Shown here piece by piece: positions 1 through 6,700 of a DNA stretch of 64,000 bases (position 1 is the first letter of the stretch; each line of letters starts with the position of its first letter). The notes under the pieces were generated by a model. It made no database searches. It had not been told where the DNA came from and saw nothing but the letters and a program-made list of their open reading frames with translations. Both the position numbers and the translations under genes were made by a program. Source of the stretch: Arthrobacter terricola (GTDB lineage: Bacteria; Actinomycetota; Actinomycetes; Actinomycetales; Micrococcaceae); the NCBI RefSeq assembly GCF_004354015.1, contig NZ_SMRU01000030.1:1-64000 (forward strand). Direction: 5' to 3'.

Positions 1-2
1 TG

Positions 3-173
3 GCTCAGGCGTTGGACATCGATCCCCGGCTCATCGACCCGCGGGCGGACCAAGACGGGGATCCACCCAAGGTCAGGCCCGAGCACACGCCCAAGAGCAA
101 CACGGCTCCGGTTGATGTGAGTGCACTCGTGTGTGCACCCTGCCGGAAAGGCCCGAAAACAAGAGGGAACTAG
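3..173 (+). CDS. C-terminal end of an unrecognised protein, cut by the window edge
   Basis: An open frame enters from the left edge and stops with TAG at 171-173, giving 56 visible residues. They start AQALDIDPRLIDPRADQDGD and end in a short basic tail with a CAPC motif. Third codon positions are GC-rich in the first half, which supports real coding. I do not recognise the family. It lies just before a tRNA 3' fragment that looks like an attachment site, so it could be the tail of an integrase or another gene at the end of an integrated element. That is inference from position only. Confidence 0.45.
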   Translation, partial: AQALDIDPRLIDPRADQDGDPPKVRPEHTPKSNTAPVDVSALVCAPCRKGPKTRGN

Positions 174-202
174 CGGAGATGCATAGCCCCTATATATGAG
201 GC

Positions 203-252
203 ACAAGGCCACCAGATGCACCCACGGGACAGTGGGGATATGGTGGCCTTGT
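203..252. repeat. Perfect 12-bp inverted repeat with nested 5-bp repeat at the element end
   Basis: ACAAGGCCACCA at 203-214 is the exact reverse complement of TGGTGGCCTTGT at 241-252. Inside it, CCCAC at 221-225 pairs with GTGGG at 232-236 around a 6-base loop. The outer arm ends two bases before the tRNA-derived sequence. It could be the terminator of the last gene of the element, or a recombinase or excisionase binding structure. No T-run follows it. Confidence 0.8.
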
Positions 253-253
253 T

Positions 254-298
254 ACTGGGGGTCAAGGGGTCGCAGGTTCAAATCCTGTCAGCCCGACC
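254..298 (+). other. 3' half of a tRNA-Pro(GGG) gene, probable attachment-site (att) core
   Basis: From the anticodon loop CTGGGGG (255-261) onward the sequence reads as a tRNA-Pro(GGG) 3' half. It has the anticodon 3' stem TCAAG (262-266), variable loop GGGTC, T-arm GCAGG-TTCAAAT-CCTGT (272-288), acceptor strand CAGCCCG (289-295) and discriminator A. CCA is not encoded. The matching 5' half (acceptor CGGGCTG, D-arm, anticodon 5' stem) is not upstream. A tRNA cut at the anticodon loop is the classic junction left by a tyrosine recombinase, with the element to the left and the original chromosome to the right. Confidence 0.8.
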
Positions 299-313
299 GC
301 AAAGTATGGAAGC

Positions 314-346
314 AACGTCCCGGAAACCTTTGGTTTCCGGGACGTT
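314..346 (+). terminator. Terminator of the tRNA-Pro gene
   Basis: A perfect 15-bp stem (314-328 with 332-346) closes a TTT loop about 16 bases after the tRNA end. It supports the view that this side is the native chromosomal 3' flank of the tRNA gene. Confidence 0.75.
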
Positions 347-422
347 TGCGTTAAGCACTGACTGGGACGCGCGACGCCGAACATGCTCCGCGACACGGAA
401 AAGCCGTGGCGACACTGGAATT

Positions 423-463
423 CGGAATTTATCGAACTGTCACAGACAGCTTGATAAATTCCG
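423..463. repeat. AT-rich 41-base near-perfect palindrome
   Basis: CGGAATTTATC (423-433) is the exact reverse complement of GATAAATTCCG (453-463). Inner arms CTGTC (437-441) and GACAG (445-449) extend the stem, leaving a 3-base loop. It is followed by CTTTTCC, so it could be a weak + strand terminator. Its low GC against a GC-rich background also fits a remnant of foreign DNA or an operator. Confidence 0.7.
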
Positions 464-495
464 CTTTTCCGCGTCGCAGGTCCTTTTGTGTGTCG

Positions 496-951
496 TCAGG
501 CGGAGTGAACGGCCTGCAGTGCGCCGAGTGCCTTGACCAAAGGCTCCAGCTCCGGGACCGATTCTGCTGCCGCGAGCGATTCCGCGAGTGTTTCGTCGTG
601 CACGGGCCGGGCCGCAAGGAGCAGCTTCTGGCCGGCGTCGGTGAGTTCGGTATAGATCCCGCGGCGGTCGTCGGCGCATAGGATCCTGGTCAGCAGGGCG
701 CGCTCCTCAAGCCTGTTCACCAGCCGTGTGGTGGCGCTGCTGGACAAGGCTGTCGCCCTGGCGAGCTGCTGCATCCTCATGTGCCAGCCATCCTGCCGGC
801 TGAGAGCGTCCAAAACCGTGTATTCGACCACTGAGAGCTCCACGGCCGACTGCAACGCCTTCTCCAGTGCCGTCTCGATGTTCCCGTGCAAGGCTGCCAG
901 CGTCCGCCACCCCTGCGCCCGCACCTCAACGGCGTCGTCCTTGATGCCCAT
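496..951 (-). CDS. MarR family transcriptional regulator
   Basis: A 151-residue winged-helix protein, the usual MarR length. The recognition helix lies near residues 71-85 (ATTRLVNRLEER) and the wing carries the family's D-R-R-G pattern (CADDRRGIYTELTDAG, 92-107). N- and C-terminal helices would form the dimer interface. It is divergent from an MFS exporter, and the shared 173-bp spacer carries repeated TGCAACTA half-sites, so it probably represses itself and the exporter and is released by a small ligand. An AGGAG lies about 11 bases before the ATG. The ligand cannot be told from sequence. Confidence 0.9.
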   Translation of the reverse strand: MGIKDDAVEVRAQGWRTLAALHGNIETALEKALQSAVELSVVEYTVLDALSRQDGWHMRMQQLARATALSSSATTRLVNRLEERALLTRILCADDRRGIYTELTDAGQKLLLAARPVHDETLAESLAAAESVPELEPLVKALGALQAVHSA

Positions 952-1001
952 GTCCTGCGTATCTCCTGCCGGTTGATAAATAAACCAGACGCACCCAAAA
1001 G

Positions 1002-1057
1002 TAGTTGCTTGCGCAATTACATGGCGTGTGCAACTATATATACGGCGTCTGCAACTA
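1002..1057. promoter_or_regulatory. Probable MarR operators between marR and the MFS gene
   Basis: An imperfect palindrome TAGTTGCTT-GCGCAATTA (1002-1019) is followed by two direct copies of GGCGTNTGCAACTA whose GCAACTA cores lie at 1030-1036 and 1051-1057. They are 21 bp apart, two helical turns. GCAACTA is the reverse complement of the palindrome's left arm. A TATATATA stretch lies between the copies, so bound dimers would cover the divergent promoters. Confidence 0.65.
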
Positions 1058-1124
1058 ATATTCTACGGTTCTCGGCGGCGCACTTCCACTCTTACGGGAA
1101 TCCATCCCCATCAAGGAGCACAAC

Positions 1125-2348
1125 ATGCCAGCAGGGTTGATCGCCCTAGCCCTCGGCGGATTCGGTATCGGACTGACCGAGTTCGTCATTATGGGCCTCT
1201 TGCCTGAGGTCGCGACCGAGTTCAATGTCAGTGAGGCCGCTGCCGGCTGGTTCATCACCGGCTACGCCCTGAGCGTCGTTGTCGGGGCCCTTCTGGTCAC
1301 GGCGGCGGTAACCCGCTTGCCCCGGAAGCCAGTGCTGATCGGGCTTTTGGTCCTCTTCATCGCTGGGAACTTCCTCTGCGCGATCGCCGACAGCTACCAG
1401 GCCATGATCGTCGGTCGCGTCGTCGCCGCACTTTGCCACGGTGCCTTCTTCGGTATCGGATCAGTGGTCGCAGCCGGTCTGGTGCCCGCGAACAAGAAGG
1501 CCGGAGCCATCGCGATCATGTTCACCGGCCTGACCGCCGCCAACGTTCTCGGAGTTCCGTTCGGAACCTTCCTTGGCCAGAACCTTGGCTGGCGTTCCAC
1601 GTTCTGGGCCATCACCATCATTGGCGTCGCGGCACTCGTGGGAATCGCGGTAATGGTTCCACGGGCCAATGACGACGCCGAAGCGAACAGCGTGCGCGGT
1701 GAGTTGCGGGCTTTCGCCTCGGGCCAAGTGTGGCTTTCCATCGTGGTTACGATCCTTGGCTTCGGCGGGATGTTCGGCGCCTTCACCTATATCGCCTTTA
1801 CCCTGACAGACGTCTCGGGATTCGACCCCCACGCGGTGCCCTGGCTCCTGGTCCTTTTCGGTGCCGGCCTGTTCGTCGGGAACATCGCGGGCGGCAAAGC
1901 GGCGGACAAGTCCATCGACAAGGCGCTCGTGGCGATCCTTGCCGGACTGGTGCTGGTCCTGGTGTTTTTCGCGCTCACTGCTGCCAGTCCCGTGGCTACG
2001 CTGTTTTCGCTGGCCCTGATGGGCGGCTTCGGATTCGCGACCGTCCCCGGATTGCAGATGCGCGTGATGCACTTTGCCGCGGCGGCACCAACCCTCGCCT
2101 CCGGGGCGAACATCGGAGCTTTCAACCTGGGCAATGCACTGGGCGCCTGGCTGGGTGGCGTCACGATCAGCATGGGCTTGGGATACACCTCTCCCATTTG
2201 GGTAGGCGCCACCATCACCGTTTCCGCATTGCTTGTGATGATCGGAGCCGCATCAGCGGCCCGGCGCGGGGAAGCAGCGCGGCTGGCTTCCGCGCACAAA
2301 GCAGCTCCCGACGTCGGACGCGATCCTGCCGCCGTACCCGCCCCCTGA
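1125..2348 (+). CDS. MFS transporter, DHA1 (AraJ/chloramphenicol-resistance-like) drug exporter
   Basis: A 407-residue protein of about 12 hydrophobic segments. The first helix carries TEFVIMGLLPEVA, typical of the AraJ/YdhP/Cml-type DHA1 drug:H+ antiporters. The loop after helix 2 has RLPRKPVLIG, matching the family's motif A region. It should act in the cytoplasmic membrane, exporting a hydrophobic compound or sugar. An AAGGAG (1112-1117) precedes the ATG. It is divergent from a MarR regulator with shared operator-like repeats, so expression is probably substrate-induced. The 3' end is followed by a 15-bp tandem repeat that repeats the stop codon. The substrate is unknown. Confidence 0.9.
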   Translation: MPAGLIALALGGFGIGLTEFVIMGLLPEVATEFNVSEAAAGWFITGYALSVVVGALLVTAAVTRLPRKPVLIGLLVLFIAGNFLCAIADSYQAMIVGRVVAALCHGAFFGIGSVVAAGLVPANKKAGAIAIMFTGLTAANVLGVPFGTFLGQNLGWRSTFWAITIIGVAALVGIAVMVPRANDDAEANSVRGELRAFASGQVWLSIVVTILGFGGMFGAFTYIAFTLTDVSGFDPHAVPWLLVLFGAGLFVGNIAGGKAADKSIDKALVAILAGLVLVLVFFALTAASPVATLFSLALMGGFGFATVPGLQMRVMHFAAAAPTLASGANIGAFNLGNALGAWLGGVTISMGLGYTSPIWVGATITVSALLVMIGAASAARRGEAARLASAHKAAPDVGRDPAAVPAP

Positions 2349-2378
2349 TTGCCGGGCGCCTGACTGTCGGACGCCTAA
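2346..2378. repeat. 15-bp tandem repeat, each unit starting with an in-frame stop
   Basis: TGATTGCCGGGCGCC (2346-2360) is followed directly by TGACTGTCGGACGCC (2361-2375), 12 of 15 identical, then TAA. The first TGA is the stop of the MFS gene, so three stops lie in frame five codons apart. Confidence 0.7.
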
Positions 2379-2390
2379 GGGGGACCTGCC

Positions 2391-2421
2391 GAAGCCCGCC
2401 GCAACTATCGCGGCGGGCTTC
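2391..2421. terminator. Bidirectional terminator between the convergent MFS and fpg genes
   Basis: A 12-bp perfect stem (GAAGCCCGCCGC, 2391-2402, with 2410-2421) closes a 7-base loop between the converging genes. Confidence 0.65.
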
Positions 2422-2429
2422 GCTTGCGC

Positions 2430-3326
2430 TCAGGCGACGTCGGGGGAACCGCGCTTGACCAGAACCTCGCCGTCGGTTTGGCATGTAGGGCAGTACTGCA
2501 GGGAGGTTCCCACGAACGCAACTTCCCGAATACTGTCCGAACAGACGGGGCATGGCTCTCCCGTTCGTCCGTGGACACGCATGGAGGATTTCTTGGCAGC
2601 CTTCAACTCGCCGGGATGCAGGCCCGTGAACTCCTGGACGGCGCCTGACAGTATGTCGTTCATGGTCGTGTAGAGGAGTTGGAGGGCCTCTGGATCCAGC
2701 GAGGACGCGGCAACGACGGGGGACAGCTTCGCTGCGTGGAGGATTTCATCGCTGTAGGCGTTGCCGATTCCCGCTATGAGTTTCTGGTCCTTCAGGAGAC
2801 CCTTGACCTGCTGCCGGTGGGTGAAGAGCTTGCTGAATTCGTTGATTCCGAAAGCGGGGTCGAGCGGTTCCGGACCCAGTTCGGCGATGCCCTTCACCTC
2901 AATGGGATCCTTGACGACGAATATGGTCAGCCCCTTCCAAGTGCCGGTATCGGCAAGTATGACCTGATAGCCCCGGTCATCGTTCTCAAAGTCGAACCGG
3001 GCTGCGAAATATCCGTCGGGGGAGGGGGCGTCCTCGCCTGGCTGCGTTTCCGAGAACGTCAGCCAACCGGTCTTCGCGAAGTTGACCACCAAGAACAGGA
3101 GTCCTGAGTCGCCTGTTTCCGGGAGTCCGTCCGGCGCGATCTTGACGATGATGAACTTCCCTTGCCTGCCCACGGACTCAACCGTTCGCCCGATCAGCGT
3201 TTCGAACGGGACATCTGAGATCTTCAAGGCGAATTTTGACGGCAGGAGTGCGTCGGTGATCCTGGAGCCGGATAGGCGCTGGTCGAGGAAGGTGGCCAAG
3301 GCGGTGATTTCAGGCAGTTCCGGCAT
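2430..3326 (-). CDS. Fpg/Nei family formamidopyrimidine-DNA glycosylase
   Basis: A bifunctional base-excision repair glycosylase/AP lyase of 298 residues. The frame is open further upstream, but I start at the ATG giving MPELPEI, because the family uses the N-terminal proline after Met removal as nucleophile, followed by the catalytic Glu. A GAAGGAG lies 7 bases before this ATG. The C-terminus has the expected zinc finger with cysteines at 259, 262, 279 and 282 (CPVC and CPTC). The PELPEITALATFLDQ opening differs from the canonical PELPEVET of E. coli MutM, so this may be a second, Nei-like paralogue rather than the main 8-oxoguanine enzyme. Confidence 0.9.
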   Translation of the reverse strand: MPELPEITALATFLDQRLSGSRITDALLPSKFALKISDVPFETLIGRTVESVGRQGKFIIVKIAPDGLPETGDSGLLFLVVNFAKTGWLTFSETQPGEDAPSPDGYFAARFDFENDDRGYQVILADTGTWKGLTIFVVKDPIEVKGIAELGPEPLDPAFGINEFSKLFTHRQQVKGLLKDQKLIAGIGNAYSDEILHAAKLSPVVAASSLDPEALQLLYTTMNDILSGAVQEFTGLHPGELKAAKKSSMRVHGRTGEPCPVCSDSIREVAFVGTSLQYCPTCQTDGEVLVKRGSPDVA

Positions 3327-3414
3327 GATCGCGCTCCTTCGACGGCGTTGCAGGAATGTGCGTTGCGGGCCTCGCAACCCATCATCCCAGAGACCTGTGG
3401 GGAGCGGGACTGGA

Positions 3415-3426
3415 TGTGCTTATACT
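3415..3426 (+). promoter_or_regulatory. Extended -10 promoter of gcvH
   Basis: TGTGCTTATACT carries a TATACT hexamer at 3421-3426 with an upstream TG, 64 bases before the gcvH start. No good -35 is visible, as expected for an extended -10 promoter. Confidence 0.5.
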
Positions 3427-3490
3427 TTCAGCGGTGGCCGGAAGCCCGGGCCGCCCTCGTGGTCCTTAACGTACCGATGAAAGGCGACTC

Positions 3491-3877
3491 ATGAGCAACA
3501 TTCCTGCCGATCTTTCCTACACCGCTGAACATGAATGGGTCAGTGCCCCCAATGCAGACGGCGTCGTGCGCGTCGGCATCACGGATTTCGCCCAGGACGC
3601 CCTCGGGGACGTCGTCTACGCCCAACTGCCCGAGCCGGGCACGACCATCAAGGGCAACGACGTCGTAGGCGAGGTTGAATCAACGAAAAGTGTGAGCGAT
3701 ATCTACGCTCCGGTCAGCGGAGAGGTTATCTCCCGCAACGAGGCCCTCGACACCGACTCAGCCTTGATCAACTCGGATCCGTACGGTGACGGCTGGTTGT
3801 TCGAGGTCAAGCTTTCGGAAGCGGACGCCATCGAGTCTTTGCTCAGTGCATCAGAGTACGAACAACAGGTAGGCTAA
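3491..3877 (+). CDS. gcvH: Glycine cleavage system H protein
   Basis: The 128-residue lipoyl carrier of the glycine cleavage complex. It shuttles the aminomethyl group between the P, T and L proteins. The lipoylation site is Lys66 in EVESTKSVSDIY, on the hairpin between two beta sheets, with the usual downstream GWLFEVKL motif. GAAAGG precedes the ATG. The other gcv genes are not adjacent. The same placement next to the garA homologue occurs in Mycobacterium tuberculosis (Rv1826-Rv1827), and the order continues below. Confidence 0.97.
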   Translation: MSNIPADLSYTAEHEWVSAPNADGVVRVGITDFAQDALGDVVYAQLPEPGTTIKGNDVVGEVESTKSVSDIYAPVSGEVISRNEALDTDSALINSDPYGDGWLFEVKLSEADAIESLLSASEYEQQVG

Positions 3878-4020
3878 AAGGTATCTGGCCCGCCAAGCTG
3901 GTTCTTCCTTTCCAGGGAGGGCGGCAGCGGCGGGCCAGCGGCCCGTTGTGGCCCGGGAGGACCGGGCAGATGCGTAGCCGGCGGTCGGGGACAACTGTCG
4001 GCGGATTGAGGAGGATTTCC

Positions 4021-4500
4021 ATGGTTGGCGGCGAGCAGAACCAAGCCCAAGGCGAGTACGGTGCTGGAGAACAGCCAACGTCGGAGACCACCTCAATCCA
4101 CCTCACGCCCGTGCGGCACCACGATCAAGGTGTCCGCCCGTCCTTGGCACCCGAAGAGCGCGCAGCGGTTGAGGCACTGCCTCCTGGATCCGCGCTGTTG
4201 ATTGCCCACAGCGGCCCGAACGCCGGGGCCCGTTTCCTCCTGGACTCGGACACTACGACGGCGGGCCGTCACCCGGACGCCGACATCTTCCTGGACGACG
4301 TCACGGTTTCGCGCAAGCACGTCCAGTTCCTGCGCACCCCCGAAGGGTTCGAAGTTGTTGACACGGGAAGCCTCAACGGCACCTACGTCAATCAGGACCG
4401 CGTGGACAATGTCCTGCTCAAGAACGGCAATGAGGTCCAGATCGGCAAGTTCCGACTCACCTACTACCTGAGCCCTGCCCGCGCAGCAGGCCAGGACTGA
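4021..4500 (+). CDS. garA: FHA-domain regulator GarA/OdhI
   Basis: 159 residues from the ATG at 4021, chosen because a strong AGGAGG ends 6 bases upstream. The open frame extends further but lacks a site. The N-terminal tail has the SETTSIHL motif with Thr23 and Thr24, the sites where PknB/PknG-type kinases phosphorylate GarA and OdhI. The FHA fold follows with GR (82-83), SRKH (97-100) and SLNGTYVN (117-124). In actinobacteria the unphosphorylated protein binds and inhibits 2-oxoglutarate dehydrogenase. Phosphorylation makes the FHA domain bind its own tail and releases the enzyme. It is followed after 14 bp by ftsR, as in Corynebacterium. Confidence 0.95.
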   Translation: MVGGEQNQAQGEYGAGEQPTSETTSIHLTPVRHHDQGVRPSLAPEERAAVEALPPGSALLIAHSGPNAGARFLLDSDTTTAGRHPDADIFLDDVTVSRKHVQFLRTPEGFEVVDTGSLNGTYVNQDRVDNVLLKNGNEVQIGKFRLTYYLSPARAAGQD

Positions 4501-4514
4501 TTCCGGGGACGCCT

Positions 4515-5237
4515 GTGGCAATGGCCCAGCCGGAACGGCGCGGACCGCAGGTCCTCAATATAGGGGAGGTCCTCGCCCAGCTCAGCGACGACTTTCCCTC
4601 GATGACGGCTTCCAAGATCCGGTTCCTGGAGGAAAAGGGACTGATCAATCCGAAGCGCACGCCGGCGGGATACCGCCAGTATGCGGAGAGCGACGTCGAG
4701 CGCCTGCGTTTCGTCCTGGCTCTCCAGCGGGACCAGTACCTTCCGCTCAAGGTGATCAAGGACTATCTGGACGCGATCGACCGCGGCGAACGTCCTGAAA
4801 ACCTGCCGCCAGGCGTCTCGGTGTCTCCGCGCATTGTTTCGGACGAACTTGCGGCCGAGCTGCAGGGGCGGGCCCGCGCTTTGAGCGAGGAGCAGCTTCG
4901 GGCAGAATCCGGTGCCAGCGTTCCCCTCTTGCAGTCCCTCCTCAGCTTCGGGCTAATCAGCCATGTCAATGGCAAGTTCGACGAGCATGCGTTGCAGGTG
5001 GCCCGGGCCTGCGTCCAGCTTGAGGGCCATGGATTGGAGCCCCGGCACCTCCGGCCCTTCCAAGCCGCTGCCGATCGCGAGTTCGGCCTCGTGGAGCGGG
5101 TTGTGGCCCCTTTGACGTCCCGCAAGGACGCCGCATCGCAGTCCCGGGCCGCTGAAGCCGCCCGGGAAATCAGCGAACTCTGCCTTAGCCTGCACCGTGC
5201 CCTGGTGCAGGACCGGATCTCCCGTATGGACGCATGA
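4515..5237 (+). CDS. ftsR: MerR-type regulator FtsR, probable activator of ftsZ
   Basis: 240 residues. The helix-turn-helix with MerR wings covers about residues 14-80 (SASKIRFLEE-like helix, GYRQYAESDVERLRF). The effector part has no cysteine-rich metal site. Position directly between garA/odhI and a DUF151 gene matches Corynebacterium glutamicum ftsR, which activates ftsZ, and M. tuberculosis Rv1828. I start at GTG 4515 with GGGGA upstream. An in-frame ATG at 4521 is the alternative. A palindrome at the ftsZ promoter (41982-42004) is a candidate target. It overlaps the next gene by 4 bases. Confidence 0.88.
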   Translation: MAMAQPERRGPQVLNIGEVLAQLSDDFPSMTASKIRFLEEKGLINPKRTPAGYRQYAESDVERLRFVLALQRDQYLPLKVIKDYLDAIDRGERPENLPPGVSVSPRIVSDELAAELQGRARALSEEQLRAESGASVPLLQSLLSFGLISHVNGKFDEHALQVARACVQLEGHGLEPRHLRPFQAAADREFGLVERVVAPLTSRKDAASQSRAAEAAREISELCLSLHRALVQDRISRMDA

Positions 5238-5740
5238 TGATTGAAGTCGAAATTGTCGGAGTCCGGATTGAGTTGCCCTCAAACCAGCCGCTTGTCCTCC
5301 TTCGCGAGATGCACGGCGAACGGCATGTGCCGATCTGGATCGGAACGCCTGAAGCGAGTGCGATTGCCTTGGCCCAGCAGGGCGTGGTCCCGCCGCGCCC
5401 GATGACCCATGACTTGTTGATCGACGTTGTCGAGTCCCTTGGGCACTCGATCATCAGCGTCAACATCGTGGCGGTCGAGGACAACATCTTCTACGGCCAG
5501 CTGCAGTTCGACGACGGAACCGTAGTAAGTTCGCGGGCTTCGGATGCGCTGGCCCTTGCGTTGCGGGCGAAGTGCCGGATCTGGTGTGCCGATGCCGTGA
5601 TGGACGAAGCCGGGGTCAGGATTACCGAGCACGACGAAGGCGAAGAGGCCGAGCCAGGTCCGGACGTCGATGAAGAACGGGAGTTGCGGCGTTTCCGTGA
5701 ATTCCTGGACGACGTGGAGCCGGAAGACTTCGAAGGCTGA
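5234..5740 (+). CDS. Bifunctional nuclease (BFN/DUF151) domain protein
   Basis: 168 residues. The BFN domain fills residues 1 to about 140, with the family's FVVLR-like strand (LVLLREMHGERHVPIWIG) and the conserved S-R-(A/P)-SDALALALR segment. The tail is strongly acidic (EEAEPGPDVDEERE). Plant members have been reported as nucleases. The bacterial role is unclear. The start overlaps the ftsR stop (ATGATGA), so the two are translationally coupled. ATG 5237 is a possible alternative start. Orthologous order is Rv1828-Rv1829 in M. tuberculosis. Confidence 0.9.
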   Translation: MMIEVEIVGVRIELPSNQPLVLLREMHGERHVPIWIGTPEASAIALAQQGVVPPRPMTHDLLIDVVESLGHSIISVNIVAVEDNIFYGQLQFDDGTVVSSRASDALALALRAKCRIWCADAVMDEAGVRITEHDEGEEAEPGPDVDEERELRRFREFLDDVEPEDFEG

Positions 5741-5757
5741 TCCATCGCTAAGGTTAA

Positions 5758-5834
5758 AGTTGAGGGTGAAAGTCTCGACACGATCCAAAAATGGTTCGCA
5801 CGTCTTTGACCTGAGGCCCTTGCACGCCTAACGT
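5758..5834 (+). promoter_or_regulatory. Promoter of the second MerR gene, with an FtsR-like half-site
   Basis: TTGACC (5806-5811), a 17-bp spacer and TAACGT (5829-5834) make a good vegetative promoter. Upstream, AGTTGAGGGT at 5758-5767 is the reverse complement of ACCCTCAACT, which differs by one base from ACCTTCAACT in the ftsZ promoter palindrome. Confidence 0.6.
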
Positions 5835-5981
5835 CGAAGATAACAAGTTCCCGTTGCATCCAGGACCGCTCCGCGTCACACTGAAAGGTGCGCACGCGTT
5901 GAAATTACACGGTTGCTCTTTCTGATCGTGTTGTGCGCCTCACGCAACATCCCCAAGGGAACTTCGGACAAGGAGGGTCAC

Positions 5982-6575
5982 GTGAGTCCCAAAGGCGAAG
6001 CAGGCGAGCTACGGCAGGCCTCGGCTGGCATTGCCGTACCCGCAAGCGGTGCCCAGGGCCTGCTTTTCACCGAGGACCTTCCGGTCCTGGATGAAGATGC
6101 CGGCTACCGCGGTCCCACCGCTTGCAAGGCCGCGGGCATCACCTATCGCCAATTGGACTACTGGGCCCGAACCGGGCTTGTTGAGCCTGCAGTGCGCGGT
6201 GCCGCGGGCTCCGGTTCGCAGCGACTTTACGGATTCCGGGACATCCTGGTCCTCAAAGTGGTGAAGAGACTCCTGGATACCGGCGTTTCCCTCCAACAGA
6301 TCCGCTCTGCGGTTGAACACTTGCGTGAGCGCGGAGTGGAAGATTTGGCGCAGATTACGCTCATGAGCGATGGCGCAAGCGTCTATGAATGTACGTCGGC
6401 AGATGAAGTCATTGATCTCGTGCAGGGCGGTCAAGGCGTCTTCGGTATCGCAGTCGGCCGCGTGTGGCGCGAAGTCGAGGGGAGCCTCGCAGCTCTTCCC
6501 AGCGAACACGCCGTGGAGCAATCCTTTCCCGACGACGAGTTGAGCAAGCGCCGGTCGGCCCGCCGGACCGGATGA
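5982..6575 (+). CDS. MerR family transcriptional regulator, second in the cluster
   Basis: 197 residues from GTG 5982, chosen because AGGAGGG lies 5 bases upstream. The open frame begins earlier without a site. A variable 40-residue tail precedes the MerR helix-turn-helix (about 42-115; GITYRQLDYWARTGLV, then QRLYGFRDILVLKVVKRL). The C-terminal part is unlike metal or drug sensors. It ends the conserved gcvH-garA-ftsR-DUF151-MerR block, and has its own promoter, so it is likely transcribed both alone and by read-through. Its ligand and targets are unknown. Confidence 0.9.
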   Translation: MSPKGEAGELRQASAGIAVPASGAQGLLFTEDLPVLDEDAGYRGPTACKAAGITYRQLDYWARTGLVEPAVRGAAGSGSQRLYGFRDILVLKVVKRLLDTGVSLQQIRSAVEHLRERGVEDLAQITLMSDGASVYECTSADEVIDLVQGGQGVFGIAVGRVWREVEGSLAALPSEHAVEQSFPDDELSKRRSARRTG

Positions 6576-6621
6576 ACGCCGTCGTGATTTCCGCGCAGGA
6601 TCCCGCGCAACACTAGACATG

Positions 6622-6655
6622 AATGAAGCCGCCTTCTTCGGAAGGCGGCTTCATT
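6622..6655. terminator. Terminator after the gcvH-MerR block
   Basis: A perfect 15-bp stem (6622-6636 with 6641-6655) closes a TTCG tetraloop. It lies between the MerR gene and the convergent parA gene and could serve both. Confidence 0.85.
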
Positions 6656-6700
6656 GCGTTGGGAAGGATTCAGGCCGGGGCCCTGAAAGGCGGAGGCGGC

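Larger units (their letters stand above)
174..495. other. Gene-free stretch holding the element end, tRNA fragment and palindrome
   Basis: This 322-base gap has no credible gene. It contains the nested inverted repeat (203-252), the tRNA-Pro fragment (254-298), its terminator (314-346) and an AT-rich palindrome (423-463). An apparent ORF running through it from 216 is an artefact of the tRNA T-arm. Confidence 0.75.

Noticed and set aside
216..536. 106-residue + strand ORF with GSQVQILSARP
   Set aside because: That motif is the translated T-arm of a tRNA-Pro gene and the frame runs through two hairpins. It is not a protein gene.
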